Source: Streptomyces phaeoluteigriseus (GTDB taxonomy: Bacteria > Actinomycetota > Actinomycetes > Streptomycetales > Streptomycetaceae). From it: DNA of 56,678 nucleotides. Numbering within the stretch: position 1 is the first letter of the stretch; each line of letters begins with the position of its first letter. Below are positions 23,807 to 34,514 of this stretch, piece by piece. The DNA lies in NCBI RefSeq assembly GCF_001896135.2, contig NZ_MPOH02000009.1, forward strand, positions 588,239-644,916. The letters are read 5' to 3'. Under the pieces are notes generated by a model. It saw only the letters and a program-made list of their open reading frames with translations. It did no database searches and was not told where the DNA came from. The position numbers and the translations under genes are program-made.

Positions 23807-25510
23807 ATGACGAACTCGACGAGCACTCCACCCGGCCCCCGCGCCGGGCGCCGCGAATGGACCGCCCTCGGCGTGCTGATGCTTCCGCTGCTCCTGGTCT
23901 CCATGGACGTCTCCGTCCTCTACTTCGCCGTCCCGGCGATCAGCGCCGACCTGGAGCCGACCGGCACCCAACAGCTGTGGATCTTCGACATCTACGGCTT
24001 CGTCCTGGCGGGCCTGCTCATGACGATGGGCTCGCTCGGCGACCGCATCGGCCGCCGCCGGCTGCTGCTGATCGGCGCGGCCGCGTTCGGCGCCGCCTCC
24101 CTGACCGCGGCCTACGCCGACAGCGCCGAGACCCTGATCCTGGCCCGCGCCGTCCTCGGCATCGGCGGCGCGACCCTGATGCCGTCCACGATGGCGCTGA
24201 TCCGCACGATGTTCACCGACGCCGGCCAGCGGGCCAGGGCGATCGCGGTGTGGTCCGGCGTGATGACGGCGGGAGTCGCCCTCGGCTCGGTGCTGAGCGG
24301 CGTCCTGGTCGAGTACTTCTGGTGGGGCTCGGTCTTCCTGGTCAACCTGCCCGCGATGGTCCTGCTGCTGGTCCTCGGCCCGATCCTGCTCCCCGAGTCC
24401 CGCGACCCGGACCCCGGCCGCTTCGACTGGCCGAGCGTCCCCCTCTCCATGGCCGCCGTCCTCCCCGTGGTCTACGGCCTCAAGGAGATCCCCTCCGAGG
24501 GCTGGAACGTGCGCTACGTCCTCTCCGTCACCGTCGGCCTGCTGTTCGCCGCGCTGTTCGTCCACCGCCAGCGCACCACGGCCTCCCCGATGATCTCCCC
24601 GGCCCTGTTCCGCGGCCGTGGCTTCGCCCCCGCGGTGACCCTGAACCTGGTCTCAGCGTTCGGGATGATGGGCTCGGCCTACTTCACCACCCAGTACATC
24701 CAGTCGGTGCTCGGCAAGAGCGCGCTGGAGGCGGCCCTGTGGGCGCTGCTTCCCTCGGTGCCGATCGGCGCCGCGGCCCCGCTGGCGACCCGGCTCGTGC
24801 AGAAGGGCGTGGACCGCGCCCACGTGATCACGGCCGGCTTCGCGATCGCCGCGAGCGGCTACGGCGTGCTGGCCCTGGCCGGCCCGGATTCGATGTGGCT
24901 GGTGCTGGTCGCGTGCGGGGTCCTCGCGTCCGGCATCGTGATGGTGATGTCCCAGATCATGGACCTCGCGCTGGGCACCGCTCCCGTGGAACGGGCGGGC
25001 ACCGCCTCCTCCCTGATGGAGACCGGCACGGAGTTCGGCGGCGCCCTCGGCATGGCCGTCCTCGGCTCCGTCGGCACGGCGGTCTACCGCCACGAGATGC
25101 CGTCCTCGGCCCCGGACGTCGCGAGGGAGACGCTGGGCGGGGCGCTGACGGTCGCCGATCAGGTGCCGGGGCTGGCGACGGCGGCCCGGGAGGCGTTCAC
25201 CAGCGGGATGAACGGCGCGGCGGTCGCCGGGGCGGTGCTGCTGGCGGGGGCGGCGGGCCTGGCCGCGGTGACGCTGCGGGGGGTGCGGGCGCACAGCGAA
25301 ACGCCGACGAGCCGAGTACCCTCAGCCCGTCCGGCGTTTGAGGACGAGGCCGTTCAGGCCGAAGCGGGGCTCCGGGGGCGGCCGCCCCCGGACACGCGCA
25401 CCTCGGTCGACGGCAACGTCAGACCAGGTTCACCGCACGCGCGGACGTCGCGCCGATCTCCTCGGCGACCTCCGCCAGGACCCCCGCCGGGACCGAGTCG
25501 TCCACGGTGA
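23807..25510 (+). CDS. MFS drug-efflux transporter (DHA2, 14 TM)
   Basis: A multidrug antiporter of the EmrB/QacA/SmvA type in the cytoplasmic membrane. MLPLLLVSMDVSVLYFAVPAIS with motif D1, GSLGDRIGRRRLLLIGA (motif A) and ARAVLGIGGATLMPSTMALIRTMF are diagnostic; about 14 hydrophobic segments follow. The real protein probably ends near LRGVRAHSE; the last 75 or so residues are Arg/Pro-rich translation of a dispersed palindromic repeat (25322-25392) and of the opposite strand of serA. So the annotated stop at 25510 may be displaced by an indel or by insertion of the repeat; a second frame stops at 25341. Likely controlled by the divergent TetR. Confidence 0.85.
   Translation: MTNSTSTPPGPRAGRREWTALGVLMLPLLLVSMDVSVLYFAVPAISADLEPTGTQQLWIFDIYGFVLAGLLMTMGSLGDRIGRRRLLLIGAAAFGAASLTAAYADSAETLILARAVLGIGGATLMPSTMALIRTMFTDAGQRARAIAVWSGVMTAGVALGSVLSGVLVEYFWWGSVFLVNLPAMVLLLVLGPILLPESRDPDPGRFDWPSVPLSMAAVLPVVYGLKEIPSEGWNVRYVLSVTVGLLFAALFVHRQRTTASPMISPALFRGRGFAPAVTLNLVSAFGMMGSAYFTTQYIQSVLGKSALEAALWALLPSVPIGAAAPLATRLVQKGVDRAHVITAGFAIAASGYGVLALAGPDSMWLVLVACGVLASGIVMVMSQIMDLALGTAPVERAGTASSLMETGTEFGGALGMAVLGSVGTAVYRHEMPSSAPDVARETLGGALTVADQVPGLATAAREAFTSGMNGAAVAGAVLLAGAAGLAAVTLRGVRAHSETPTSRVPSARPAFEDEAVQAEAGLRGRPPPDTRTSVDGNVRPGSPHARTSRRSPRRPPPGPPPGPSRPR
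25322..25392. repeat. dispersed Streptomyces palindromic repeat / bidirectional terminator
   Basis: It starts with CAGCCCGTCCGGCGTTTGAG, goes on with GACGAGGCCGTTCAGGCCGAAGC, and ends in the perfect 22-bp palindrome at 25371-25392 (TCCGGGGGCGG and its complement). I recognise the first part as an intergenic repeat very common in Streptomyces genomes. Here it lies between convergent MFS and serA genes and can terminate both. Confidence 0.75.
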
Positions 25511-27008
25511 GGACGGCAAGCGCCTCCCCGCCGACCGCCGCGCGGGCGACCTGCATGCCGGCGATGTTGATCCCGGCCTCGCCGAGGATGCGGCCCACGG
25601 TGCCGACGACACCCGGACGGTCCTCGTACCGCAGCACGACCATGTGGTCGGCGAGCGCGAGATCCACGTCGTACTCGCCGACGGCGACGATCTTCTGCAG
25701 GTGCTTGGGACCGGCCAGCGTGCCGGACACCGACACCTCCTCGCCGCTGCTGAGCGTGCCGCGCACGGTGACCACGTTGCGGTGGTCGGCCGACTCCGAG
25801 CTGGTCGTCAGCCGCACCTCCACGCCGCGCTCCTGGGCGAACAGCGGGGCGTTGACGTACGACACGGTCTCGTCGACGACGTCCTCGAAGACACCCTTGA
25901 GGGCTGACAGCTCCAGCACCTTCACGTCGTGCTGGGTGATCTCGCCGTAGACCTCCACGTCGAGGCGGACGGCGACCTCACCGGCGAGCGCGGTGAAGAT
26001 GCGGCCGAGGCGCTCCGCGAGGGGCAGGCCCGGCTTGACGTCCTCGGCGATGACGCCGCCCTGGACGTTCACCGCGTCCGGGACCAGCTCACCGGCGAGG
26101 GCGAGACGCACCGAGCGGGCGACGGCGATACCGGCCTTCTCCTGCGCCTCGTCGGTGGAGGCACCGAGGTGCGGGGTGGCGACCACCTGGTCGAACTCGA
26201 ACAGCGGGGAGTCCGTGCAGGGCTCCTTCGCGTACACGTCGAGGCCGGCGCCGGCGACCCGGCCCTCCTTCAGCGCCGAGTACAGCGCCTCCTCGTCGAC
26301 GATGCCGCCACGGGCCGCGTTGACGATCCGCACGCTCGGCTTGACCTTGCGCAGCGCCTCGTCACCGATCAGGCCGACCGTCTCGGGGGTCTTGGGCAGG
26401 TGGACGGTGATGAAGTCGGAGACCTCGAGCAGCTCGTCCAGCGACAGGACCTTGACGCCCATCTGCGCGGCGCGCGCGGGCTGCACGTAGGGGTCGTAGG
26501 CGACGACCTTCATGCCGAAGCCCGACATGCGCTGGGCGACGAGCGCGCCGATGCGGCCGAGGCCCACGACGCCGAGGGTCTTCTCGGCCAGCTCCACGCC
26601 GGTGTACTTGCTCCGCTTCCACTCGCCGTTCTTCAGTGCGGCGTTGGCCTGCGGAATGTGGCGGGCGGTGGCGAGCAGGAGACCGCACGCCAGCTCGGCG
26701 GCGGTCACGATGTTCGAGGTGGGGGCGTTGACGACCATCACGCCGGCCTTGGTGGCGGCGGAGACGTCGACGTTGTCCAGGCCGACGCCGGCTCGCGCGA
26801 CGACCTTCAGCTTCCTCGCGGCGGCGATCGCCTCGGCGTCCACCTTGGTGGCGGAGCGGATCAGGATCGCGTCGACGTCGGCGATGGCCGGGAGCAGTTC
26901 GGCTCGATCCGCTCCGTTGCAGTGCCGGATCTCGAAGTCCGGGCCGAGTGCGTCCACGGTCGCGGGCGACAGCTCTTCAGCGATGAGTACGACAGGTTTC
27001 GAGCTCAC
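25419..27008 (-). CDS. serA: D-3-phosphoglycerate dehydrogenase
   Basis: A 529-residue first enzyme of serine synthesis (3-phosphoglycerate to phosphohydroxypyruvate, NAD). Long actinobacterial type: catalytic/NAD domain with VARAGVGLDNVDV, LGVVGLGRIGALVAQR, VNAARGGIVDEEAL, a His/Glu pair (EGRVAGAGLDVYAKEP and TPHLGAST), then the intervening ASB domain, and the C-terminal ACT domain (HMVVLRYEDRPGVVGTVGRILGEAGINIAGMQV) used for serine feedback. I start at GTG 27008 (MSSKPVVL) preceded by GAGGA; a GTG four codons upstream is possible. It lies downstream of ilvC but behind that gene's terminator hairpin, so it probably has its own promoter in 27009-27238 (TACACT at 27125-27130 is a weak -10). 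Confidence 0.96.
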   Translation of the reverse strand: MSSKPVVLIAEELSPATVDALGPDFEIRHCNGADRAELLPAIADVDAILIRSATKVDAEAIAAARKLKVVARAGVGLDNVDVSAATKAGVMVVNAPTSNIVTAAELACGLLLATARHIPQANAALKNGEWKRSKYTGVELAEKTLGVVGLGRIGALVAQRMSGFGMKVVAYDPYVQPARAAQMGVKVLSLDELLEVSDFITVHLPKTPETVGLIGDEALRKVKPSVRIVNAARGGIVDEEALYSALKEGRVAGAGLDVYAKEPCTDSPLFEFDQVVATPHLGASTDEAQEKAGIAVARSVRLALAGELVPDAVNVQGGVIAEDVKPGLPLAERLGRIFTALAGEVAVRLDVEVYGEITQHDVKVLELSALKGVFEDVVDETVSYVNAPLFAQERGVEVRLTTSSESADHRNVVTVRGTLSSGEEVSVSGTLAGPKHLQKIVAVGEYDVDLALADHMVVLRYEDRPGVVGTVGRILGEAGINIAGMQVARAAVGGEALAVLTVDDSVPAGVLAEVAEEIGATSARAVNLV

Positions 27009-27238
27009 GTGAGTCCTCACAAGTCCAAAGCGTGCGGACGGCCGTCCCGACGGCCGCAGGCGGAGGAGGGGCTAGCCGCGTGGAAGACGCACGACGCTGT
27101 GGGCCTGACGCGTATGTGTGCAGCAGTGTAGTGGCGCGGCGAGGAGCGTCTTGCGCCTCAGCGGAAGGATCACCCGTCCGTGGCTGGACGGGTTGGACAA
27201 CACCATGACACACGGCGTTACCCGGGGTTAACCCAAGA

Positions 27239-27263
27239 GGGCCGGAGCGATTCGCTCCGGCCC
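27239..27263 (-). terminator. hairpin terminator of ilvC
   Basis: GGGCCGGAGCG-ATT-CGCTCCGGCCC, a perfect 11-bp stem 10 bases beyond the ilvC stop on the minus strand. No U run follows. Confidence 0.8.
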
Positions 27264-27273
27264 GGCGTGAGGC

Positions 27274-28918
<1,645 letters not shown>

Positions 28919-28938
28919 GTCTCTTGGGTCTTCCTCGC

Positions 28939-30792
28939 TCAGTCGTCTTCGTTGTCGCCGAAGTCGGGGCGGACGTCCCGTGCGGCCATGATCTCGTCGT
29001 TGGAGGTGCCGGCGGCGACCATCGGCCACACCATCGCGTCCTCGTGGACGATGAAGTCCACGACGACGGGGCGGTCGTTGACGGAGTTCGCCTCTTCGAT
29101 GACCTTGTCCAGGTCGGCCGGGTCCTCACAGCGGATCGCGTAGCAGCCCATGGCCTCCGACAGCTTCACGAAGTCGGGGACGCGGGTGCCGGCGCTCGGC
29201 TGCTTGCCGTCGGCGTCGGGGCCGCTGTGCAGCACGGTGTTGGAGTAGCGCTGGTTGTAGAAGAGGGTCTGCCACTGGCGGACCATCCCGAGCGCGCCGT
29301 TGTTGATGATGGCGACCTTGATCGGGATGTTGTTCAGGGCGCAGGTGGTCAGTTCCTGATTGGTCATCTGGAAGCAGCCGTCGCCGTCGATCGCCCAGAC
29401 GGTCTTCGAGGGGACGCCCGCCTTGGCGCCCATCGCGGCCGGGACCGCGTAGCCCATCGTGCCGGCGCCGCCGGAGTTCAGCCAGGTGGCGGGCTTCTCG
29501 TACTGGATGAAGTGCGCGGCCCACATCTGGTGCTGGCCGACGCCCGCCGCGAACACCGTGCCCTCGGGCGCGAGCTGCCCGATGCGCTCGATGACCTGTT
29601 GCGGGGAGAGCGAGCCGTCCGCGGGCTGGTCGTAGCCCAGCGGGTAGGTCTCGCGCCAGCGGCTGAGGTCCTTCCACCAGGCGGTGTAGTCGCCCGGGCC
29701 GCTCTCGGTGTGCTCCTTCTGGACGGCCTGGATCAGGTCGGCGAGGACCTCGCGGGCGTCGCCCACGATCGGCACGTCGGCGGCGCGGTTCTTGCCGATC
29801 TCGGCCGGGTCGACGTCCGCGTGGACGATCTTGGCGTACGGCGCGAAGCTGTCGAGCTTTCCGGTGACGCGGTCGTCGAAGCGGGCGCCGAGGGCGACGA
29901 TCAGGTCGGCCTTCTGGAGTCCGGTGACGGCGGCCACGGAGCCGTGCATGCCGGGCATGCCCACGTGCAGCGGGTGGGTGTCGGGGAACGCGCCCAGCGC
30001 CATCAGGGTGGTGGTGACGGGCGCGCCGGTCAGCTCGGCGAGGACCTTCAGCTCGGCGGTCGCCTGGGCCTTGAGGACGCCGCCGCCGACGTAGAGGATC
30101 GGCCGCTTGGCGGCGGTGATCAGCTTGGCGGCCTCGCGGATCTGCTTGGCGTGCGGCTTGGTCACCGGGCGGTATCCGGGCAGGTCCATGGTCGGCGGCC
30201 AGGAGAAGGTGGTCCGCGCCTGGAGGGCGTCCTTGGCGATGTCGACCAGGACCGGGCCGGGGCGGCCGGTGGAGGCGATGTGGAAGGCCTGCGCGATGAC
30301 GCGCGGGATGTCCTCGGCCTTGGTGACCAGGAAGTTGTGCTTGGTGATCGGCATGGTGATGCCGACGATGTCCGCCTCCTGGAAGGCGTCCGTGCCGATC
30401 GCCTTGGAGGCGACCTGGCCGGTGATCGCGACCATCGGCACCGAGTCCATGTGGGCGTCGGCGATCGGGGTGACCAGGTTGGTGGCGCCGGGGCCGGAGG
30501 TGGCCATGCAGACGCCGACCTTGCCGGTGGCCTGCGCGTAGCCGGTGGCGGCGTGGCCCGCGCCCTGCTCGTGGCGGACCAGGATGTGACGGACCCTCGT
30601 GGAGTCCATCAGCGGGTCGTAGGCGGGAAGGATCGCACCGCCGGGAATGCCGAATACCGTGTCGGCGCCGACCTCCTCGAGAGAACGGATGAGGGACTGC
30701 GCACCCGTCACGTGCTCGACGGACGCGGAGTGCTGTCCTCCGGATCGGGGCCGCGGCTGCGGGTGATGGGCCCCGGTGGCCTGCTCGGTCAT
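28939..30792 (-). CDS. ilvB: acetolactate synthase large (catalytic) subunit
   Basis: A 617-residue ThDP/FAD enzyme joining pyruvate with pyruvate or 2-oxobutyrate, the first common step to valine, leucine and isoleucine. Domains in order: ThDP pyrimidine ([52 protein letters not shown]), central FAD domain, and ThDP pyrophosphate domain with [16 protein letters not shown] and the [14 protein letters not shown]...NN metal motif. I start at ATG 30792 (MTEQATG): GAGAAGAG stands 7 bases upstream, whereas for the ATG two codons earlier it would be too close. Expression is very probably controlled by the leader peptide at 30961-31002 and terminator at 30872-30906. Confidence 0.97.
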   Translation of the reverse strand: MTEQATGAHHPQPRPRSGGQHSASVEHVTGAQSLIRSLEEVGADTVFGIPGGAILPAYDPLMDSTRVRHILVRHEQGAGHAATGYAQATGKVGVCMATSGPGATNLVTPIADAHMDSVPMVAITGQVASKAIGTDAFQEADIVGITMPITKHNFLVTKAEDIPRVIAQAFHIASTGRPGPVLVDIAKDALQARTTFSWPPTMDLPGYRPVTKPHAKQIREAAKLITAAKRPILYVGGGVLKAQATAELKVLAELTGAPVTTTLMALGAFPDTHPLHVGMPGMHGSVAAVTGLQKADLIVALGARFDDRVTGKLDSFAPYAKIVHADVDPAEIGKNRAADVPIVGDAREVLADLIQAVQKEHTESGPGDYTAWWKDLSRWRETYPLGYDQPADGSLSPQQVIERIGQLAPEGTVFAAGVGQHQMWAAHFIQYEKPATWLNSGGAGTMGYAVPAAMGAKAGVPSKTVWAIDGDGCFQMTNQELTTCALNNIPIKVAIINNGALGMVRQWQTLFYNQRYSNTVLHSGPDADGKQPSAGTRVPDFVKLSEAMGCYAIRCEDPADLDKVIEEANSVNDRPVVVDFIVHEDAMVWPMVAAGTSNDEIMAARDVRPDFGDNEDD

Positions 30793-30871
30793 CGGCATTC
30801 TCTTCTCGATGCTGAGGGTTTTTGCGAGGTTTGTACGGTGTTCGACTTCTGGACTGCAGGTGCTGGTGCAA

Positions 30872-30906
30872 CAAAAAACCCCTCGTGCCAAAAGGCAAGC
30901 GAGGGG
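30872..30906 (-). terminator. ilvB attenuator terminator
   Basis: Minus strand: CCCCTCGCTTGCC-TTTT-GGCACGAGGGG with an outer 7-bp and an inner 4-bp stem, followed by TTTTTTG. It lies about 55 bases after the leader-peptide stop and about 80 before the ilvB ATG. It is a classical attenuator of the type described for actinobacterial ilvB genes. Confidence 0.85.
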
Positions 30907-30960
30907 AGCGCGCCGGTGTGGTCGCTGGGGATTCCGGATCGTCCTCCGGTGCGTCCCAGC

Positions 30961-31002
30961 TCAGCCGACGCGCTGTCCAAGTACGAGAATTCGGGTGCGC
31001 AT
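30961..31002 (-). CDS. ilvB leader peptide (ILVL)
   Basis: A 13-codon ORF MRTRILVLGQRVG with a strong ribosome site (GGGGGAGGG) 8 bases upstream. The control codons read ATT CTC GTA CTT, covering isoleucine, leucine and valine; ATT, GTA and CTT are rare in this GC-rich genome, which should sharpen stalling. The attenuator hairpin follows. A peptide of this type before ilvB is known in Streptomyces (established knowledge). It begins 33 bases after the stop of the upstream GGDEF/EAL gene, so its promoter must lie within that gene's 3' end, or the two are cotranscribed. Confidence 0.88.
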   Translation of the reverse strand: MRTRILVLGQRVG

Positions 31003-31035
31003 GGCATTGACCCTCCCCCCGGCACGCACCGACTG

Positions 31036-34000
31036 TCAAGTGGGTGGGACGGGGGTCTCATCATGTGAACGGAGAGCCGTCCCACCGCCGAGGTTCCCTC
31101 CTCCCAGGACGGCCTGGACACCCGCGGTGCGGGCCCCCGCGCCGCCCCCGGCGAACACGGGCTCGGCGGGCCCGTGCGGCACCGGGCAGCTGCCCCGGCC
31201 GAGCGCCCGGCGCAGCCGGTACTCGTCGAGCGGTCCGGCGAACGCCATGCCCTGCCCGTGCGTGCAGCCCATCGCGCGCAGGGCGACGACCTGCTCGGGC
31301 AGGTCCACACCCTCGGCCACGGACTGGAGCCCGAGATCTCCGGCGATCCGCAGCAGCCCACTGGTGATCTTGTGCAGCCGGGCGGACTCCACGACCCCCT
31401 CGACCAGTCCGCGGTCGAGTTTCAGTACGTCGGCGGGGAGCCGGCGCAGAGCCGTTATGGCCACGCCGCCGCCGAAGCCGTCCAGCGCGATCCGGACACC
31501 CAGGCGCCTCAGTGCGGCGAGCCGGCGCTCCAGGTCGTCCAGGGACACCCCGGCATCGATGTCGGACAGCTCTATCACCAGCGACCCGGACGGCAGCCCG
31601 TGGCGGGTCAGCAGGGCCTCCACGGAGCCCAGCGGCAGCGACCGGTCCAGCAGCCGCCGGGCGGCCAGCTGGACCACCACCGGTACGTTCAGTCCGGTCG
31701 CGGCCCGGTCGGCGGCCTGCTCGGCGGCCTGCTCCAGCACCCAGCGGCCCAGCTCGGCGGTCCGGTCGCCCTCGTCCGCCACCCGGAGGAACTCGGCGGG
31801 CGTGAAGAGCACACCCTGGGAGGACCGCCACCGGGGCTGCGCGGCGACCGACGAGATCCGGCCGTCGTCCAGCCGCACCACGGGCTGGTGCAGCAGCGCG
31901 AACTCCCCGTCGTGCAACGCGGCCCGCAGCCGCGTCGCCAGCTCCGCCTTGCGTACGACGTCCTGCTGCATCTGCGGCTTGTACAGCTCGACCCGGCCCT
32001 TGCCGCCCGCCTTGGCCCGGTACATCGCGAGGTCGGCGTTGCGCAGCAGTTCGCCGGCGCCGAGCCCCGCCTCGGCGAAGGCCACGCCGATGGAGGCGGC
32101 GACCCGCACCTCGTTGCCGTCGATCAGATAGGGCTGGGAGAGCGTGATCCGCAGCCGGTCGGCCAGCTCCAGTATGTGGCCCTCGCGGGCGCCGCGGTCG
32201 CGGGTGCCGTCGCCGACGATCAGGGCGGCGAACTCGTCACCGCCGAGCCGGGAGGCGGTGTCCCCCTGCCGGACGGCGTCCTGGAGCCTGCGGGCGGCCT
32301 GGATGAGGAGTTCGTCCCCGGCCTGGTGGCCGATGGTGTCGTTGACGGCCTTGAAGCCGTCGAGGTCGATGAAGAGGACCGCGGTGTTGCGCAGGGCGAT
32401 GCCCCGGTCGGAGCTGCGGCGGCCGGAGAGCGCCTGCTGCACGCGCCGGGTGAACAGGGCGCGGTTGGGCAGGTCGGTGAGCGGATCGTGCTCGGCGTTG
32501 TGCTGGAGCTGCGCCTGGAGACGGACCCGCTCGGTCACGTCACGGCTGTTGAAGATCAGGCCGCCGTGGTGCCGGTTGACGGTGGACTCGACGTTGAGCC
32601 AGCCTCCCCCTCTCTCGGCGTCGCTCGAGCGGGAGGCACCCCCGTCGCCTGCGCGGAAGCGGCACTCGATGCGGGTGGTGGGCTCCTCCTGGGGGCTGGC
32701 GGCGAGGAAGCGGCGCACCTCGTGCACCACGCACCCCAGGTCCTCCGGGTGGATGAGGTCGGCCAGTTCGGTGCCCACCAGGTCCTCGGCGGTCCGCCCG
32801 TAGACACCTGCGGCGGCCGGGGAGACGTAGCGCAGGACGCCACTGGGGGCGGCGATCATGATGACGTCGCTCGAGCCCTGCACCAGGGAGCGGAAGTGGT
32901 TCTCCTTCTGGGCCAGCTCCTGGGTGAGGGTGATGTTGTCGAGCAGCATGATGCCCTGGCGCACCACGAGCGCCAGCACCACGGCGCCGCCGGTGAGGAG
33001 GACGACGCGGTCGACACTGCGGCCGTTGAGGACGTTGTAGAGGATCCCCAGGGTGCACACGGCGGCGGCGAGGTAGGGCGTGAGGGCGGCGAGGGAGCCG
33101 GTGATCGGGCGGGTGGACGGATAGCGGGTCGGGTCGGCCCCCGGCACGGGTGTCCGCACGGGCTGCCGGGACGGCCGGCTGCCGCTGGGCCGTCCGGGCA
33201 GATGCTCGTGCACCACGCGGGTGTGCCCCTCGGCTCCCGCCCTGCGGTGCCGGCCCGCGGCCCAGGGGGCGTAGGCGAGGAGCAGGGAGCCGGCGAACCA
33301 GCCGGCGTCCAGGAGCTGGCCGGAACGGTAGTTGTCGTGCATCAGCGGTGAGGTGAACAGGGCGTCGCACATCACGGTCAGCCCGAGGGCGCTGACGGCG
33401 GTGTTGACCGCCGTGCGGTTGACGGGCGAGCGCCGGAAGTGCAGCACCAGCACCATGCTGACCAGGGCTATGTCGAGCAGCGGATACGCCAGGGTGAGCG
33501 CCGCGGTCGCCACGCTCGGTCCGTCGAGGTCGGCGGCCTGGGCGAGCGCGAGGCTCCAGGAGAGGGTGAGCAGCGAACCGGCGATCAGCCAGGCGTCGAG
33601 TGCGAGGCAGACCCAGCCGGCCTTGGTCACGGGCCGGGCGGCGAGCACCAGAAGTCCCACGATCGCCGGTGGCGCGAAGCAGAGGAAGAACAGGTCGGCG
33701 AGGCTGGGGCTGGGCACGGGGCGCTCCAGGACCACCTCGTACCACCCCCAGACCAGGTTGCCGAGGGCCGCCATCGCCGAGGAGAACGAGAACAGCAGCC
33801 AGGCGGGGCGCAGGCGGACGCGGCGGGTGCGTGAGTAGAGGAAGCAGGACACGGAGGCGGCACCCGCGGCCGCGGAGAGCCCGAAGTCCCCCATGATCAG
33901 GGCGACCTGGTCGGAGCCCCAGCCGAGCGCGGAACCGACGGCGTATCCCGCGCACACCAGGGCCAGCAGGAGTTGGTGGACCGTGTTCGATCCGGGGCGC

Positions 34001-34100
34001 CGAAGGACGGCGGCTTGGTCAGCGGCGCGCCCGCCGGGGCCGGGGCCTGCGCCCGCAGCACTCCGTCGAGGAGGCTCGTGGAGGTCGGCGGCGAACTCAC
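31036..34100 (-). pseudogene. cdgE: CdgE-type PAS-GGDEF-EAL membrane protein, frameshift near the 5' end
   Basis: About 1020 residues. It has an N-terminal membrane region of about ten hydrophobic segments, a PAS domain (HFRSLVQGSSDVIMIAAPSG, LIHPEDLG), a GGDEF domain with intact RLGGDEFAALI, and a C-terminal EAL domain. The EAL part is degenerate: the EAL motif reads AAQ (SSVAAQPRWR) and DDFGTG reads LDGFGGG, so phosphodiesterase activity is unlikely. Position beside ilvB and domain order match SCO5511/CdgE of Streptomyces. GTG 34100 with CGGAG upstream gives a good N-terminus (SSPPTSTSLLDGVLRAQ) which joins the main frame only if one base is restored at about 34000-34004 (SF-RRPGSNTVHQ). 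A 1064-codon frame starting at 34230 avoids the break but has a poor ribosome site. A palindromic insert at 32600-32647 adds extra residues. Confidence 0.75.
32600..32647. repeat. REP-like palindromic insertion inside the PAS region
   Basis: CAGCCTCCCCCTCTCTCGGC followed by GTCGCTCGAGCGGGAGGCACCCCC matches the pattern of the Streptomyces dispersed palindromes and of 12259-12300. In frame it encodes DGGASRSSDAERGG, between the conserved ECRFRAG and WLNVESTVNR, where homologues as I remember them have only a few residues. Confidence 0.55.
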
Positions 34101-34514
34101 CGGATGCTCCGGGTCCGTGCCGCTCCCGCGTCCCGCACGCCCCGGTGCGCCGGGTGTGCGTGGGAGCGGCGGCCACTGTGCCTGCGGTGGCGACGGCCGG
34201 CGTGCCGGCTTCCGTGACCGGCGAGGCCATCGCTTCCGCGCCTGGCCGTGCATCCGGGCCGTCGGCGGCGGCTCCGCCGCGTCGGGTCGTTCGTCCATAG
34301 GCCGTGCATCGCCCGTCGCCCCCCTCACAGTCAGATGTCCATCCCCGGCGCCGAACGGTGCACGGCGCAGCCCCTGTCGGGACGATACACCAGTATCGTC
34401 ACTCAGGGACATAGCTTCTCTACGCTCAGTGACGACCAGCGACTATGCCCGTACGGACCGCGTCCGGAGGACTGCGGAGGGTGCCTGAACCGGATCACAC
34501 GCGTGCCGTGGCCG
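34101..34514. other. intergenic region upstream of cdgE
   Basis: No protein-coding gene I can support, apart from the alternative cdgE start at 34230. It contains a perfect palindrome (34381-34400) and GTCACT/AGTGAC half-sites (34398-34433), described separately, and a less GC-rich patch around 34380-34450 typical of a promoter. Confidence 0.55.
34381..34433. promoter_or_regulatory. palindromes upstream of cdgE
   Basis: GACGATAC-ACCA-GTATCGTC at 34381-34400 has perfect 8-bp arms. GTCACT at 34398-34403 and AGTGAC at 34428-34433 face each other across 24 bases and look like BldD half-sites; BldD is a known controller of c-di-GMP genes in Streptomyces. The wide gap makes the BldD idea uncertain. 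Confidence 0.35.

Noticed and set aside
31034..31039. TTGACA upstream of the ilvB leader peptide as a -35 box
   Set aside because: At 16-19 bases downstream there is only the GGGGGAGGG ribosome site, not a -10 box.
28924..31068. 714-residue plus-strand ORF opposite ilvB
   Set aside because: Shadow of ilvB; valine/glycine-rich antisense translation typical of high-GC genes.
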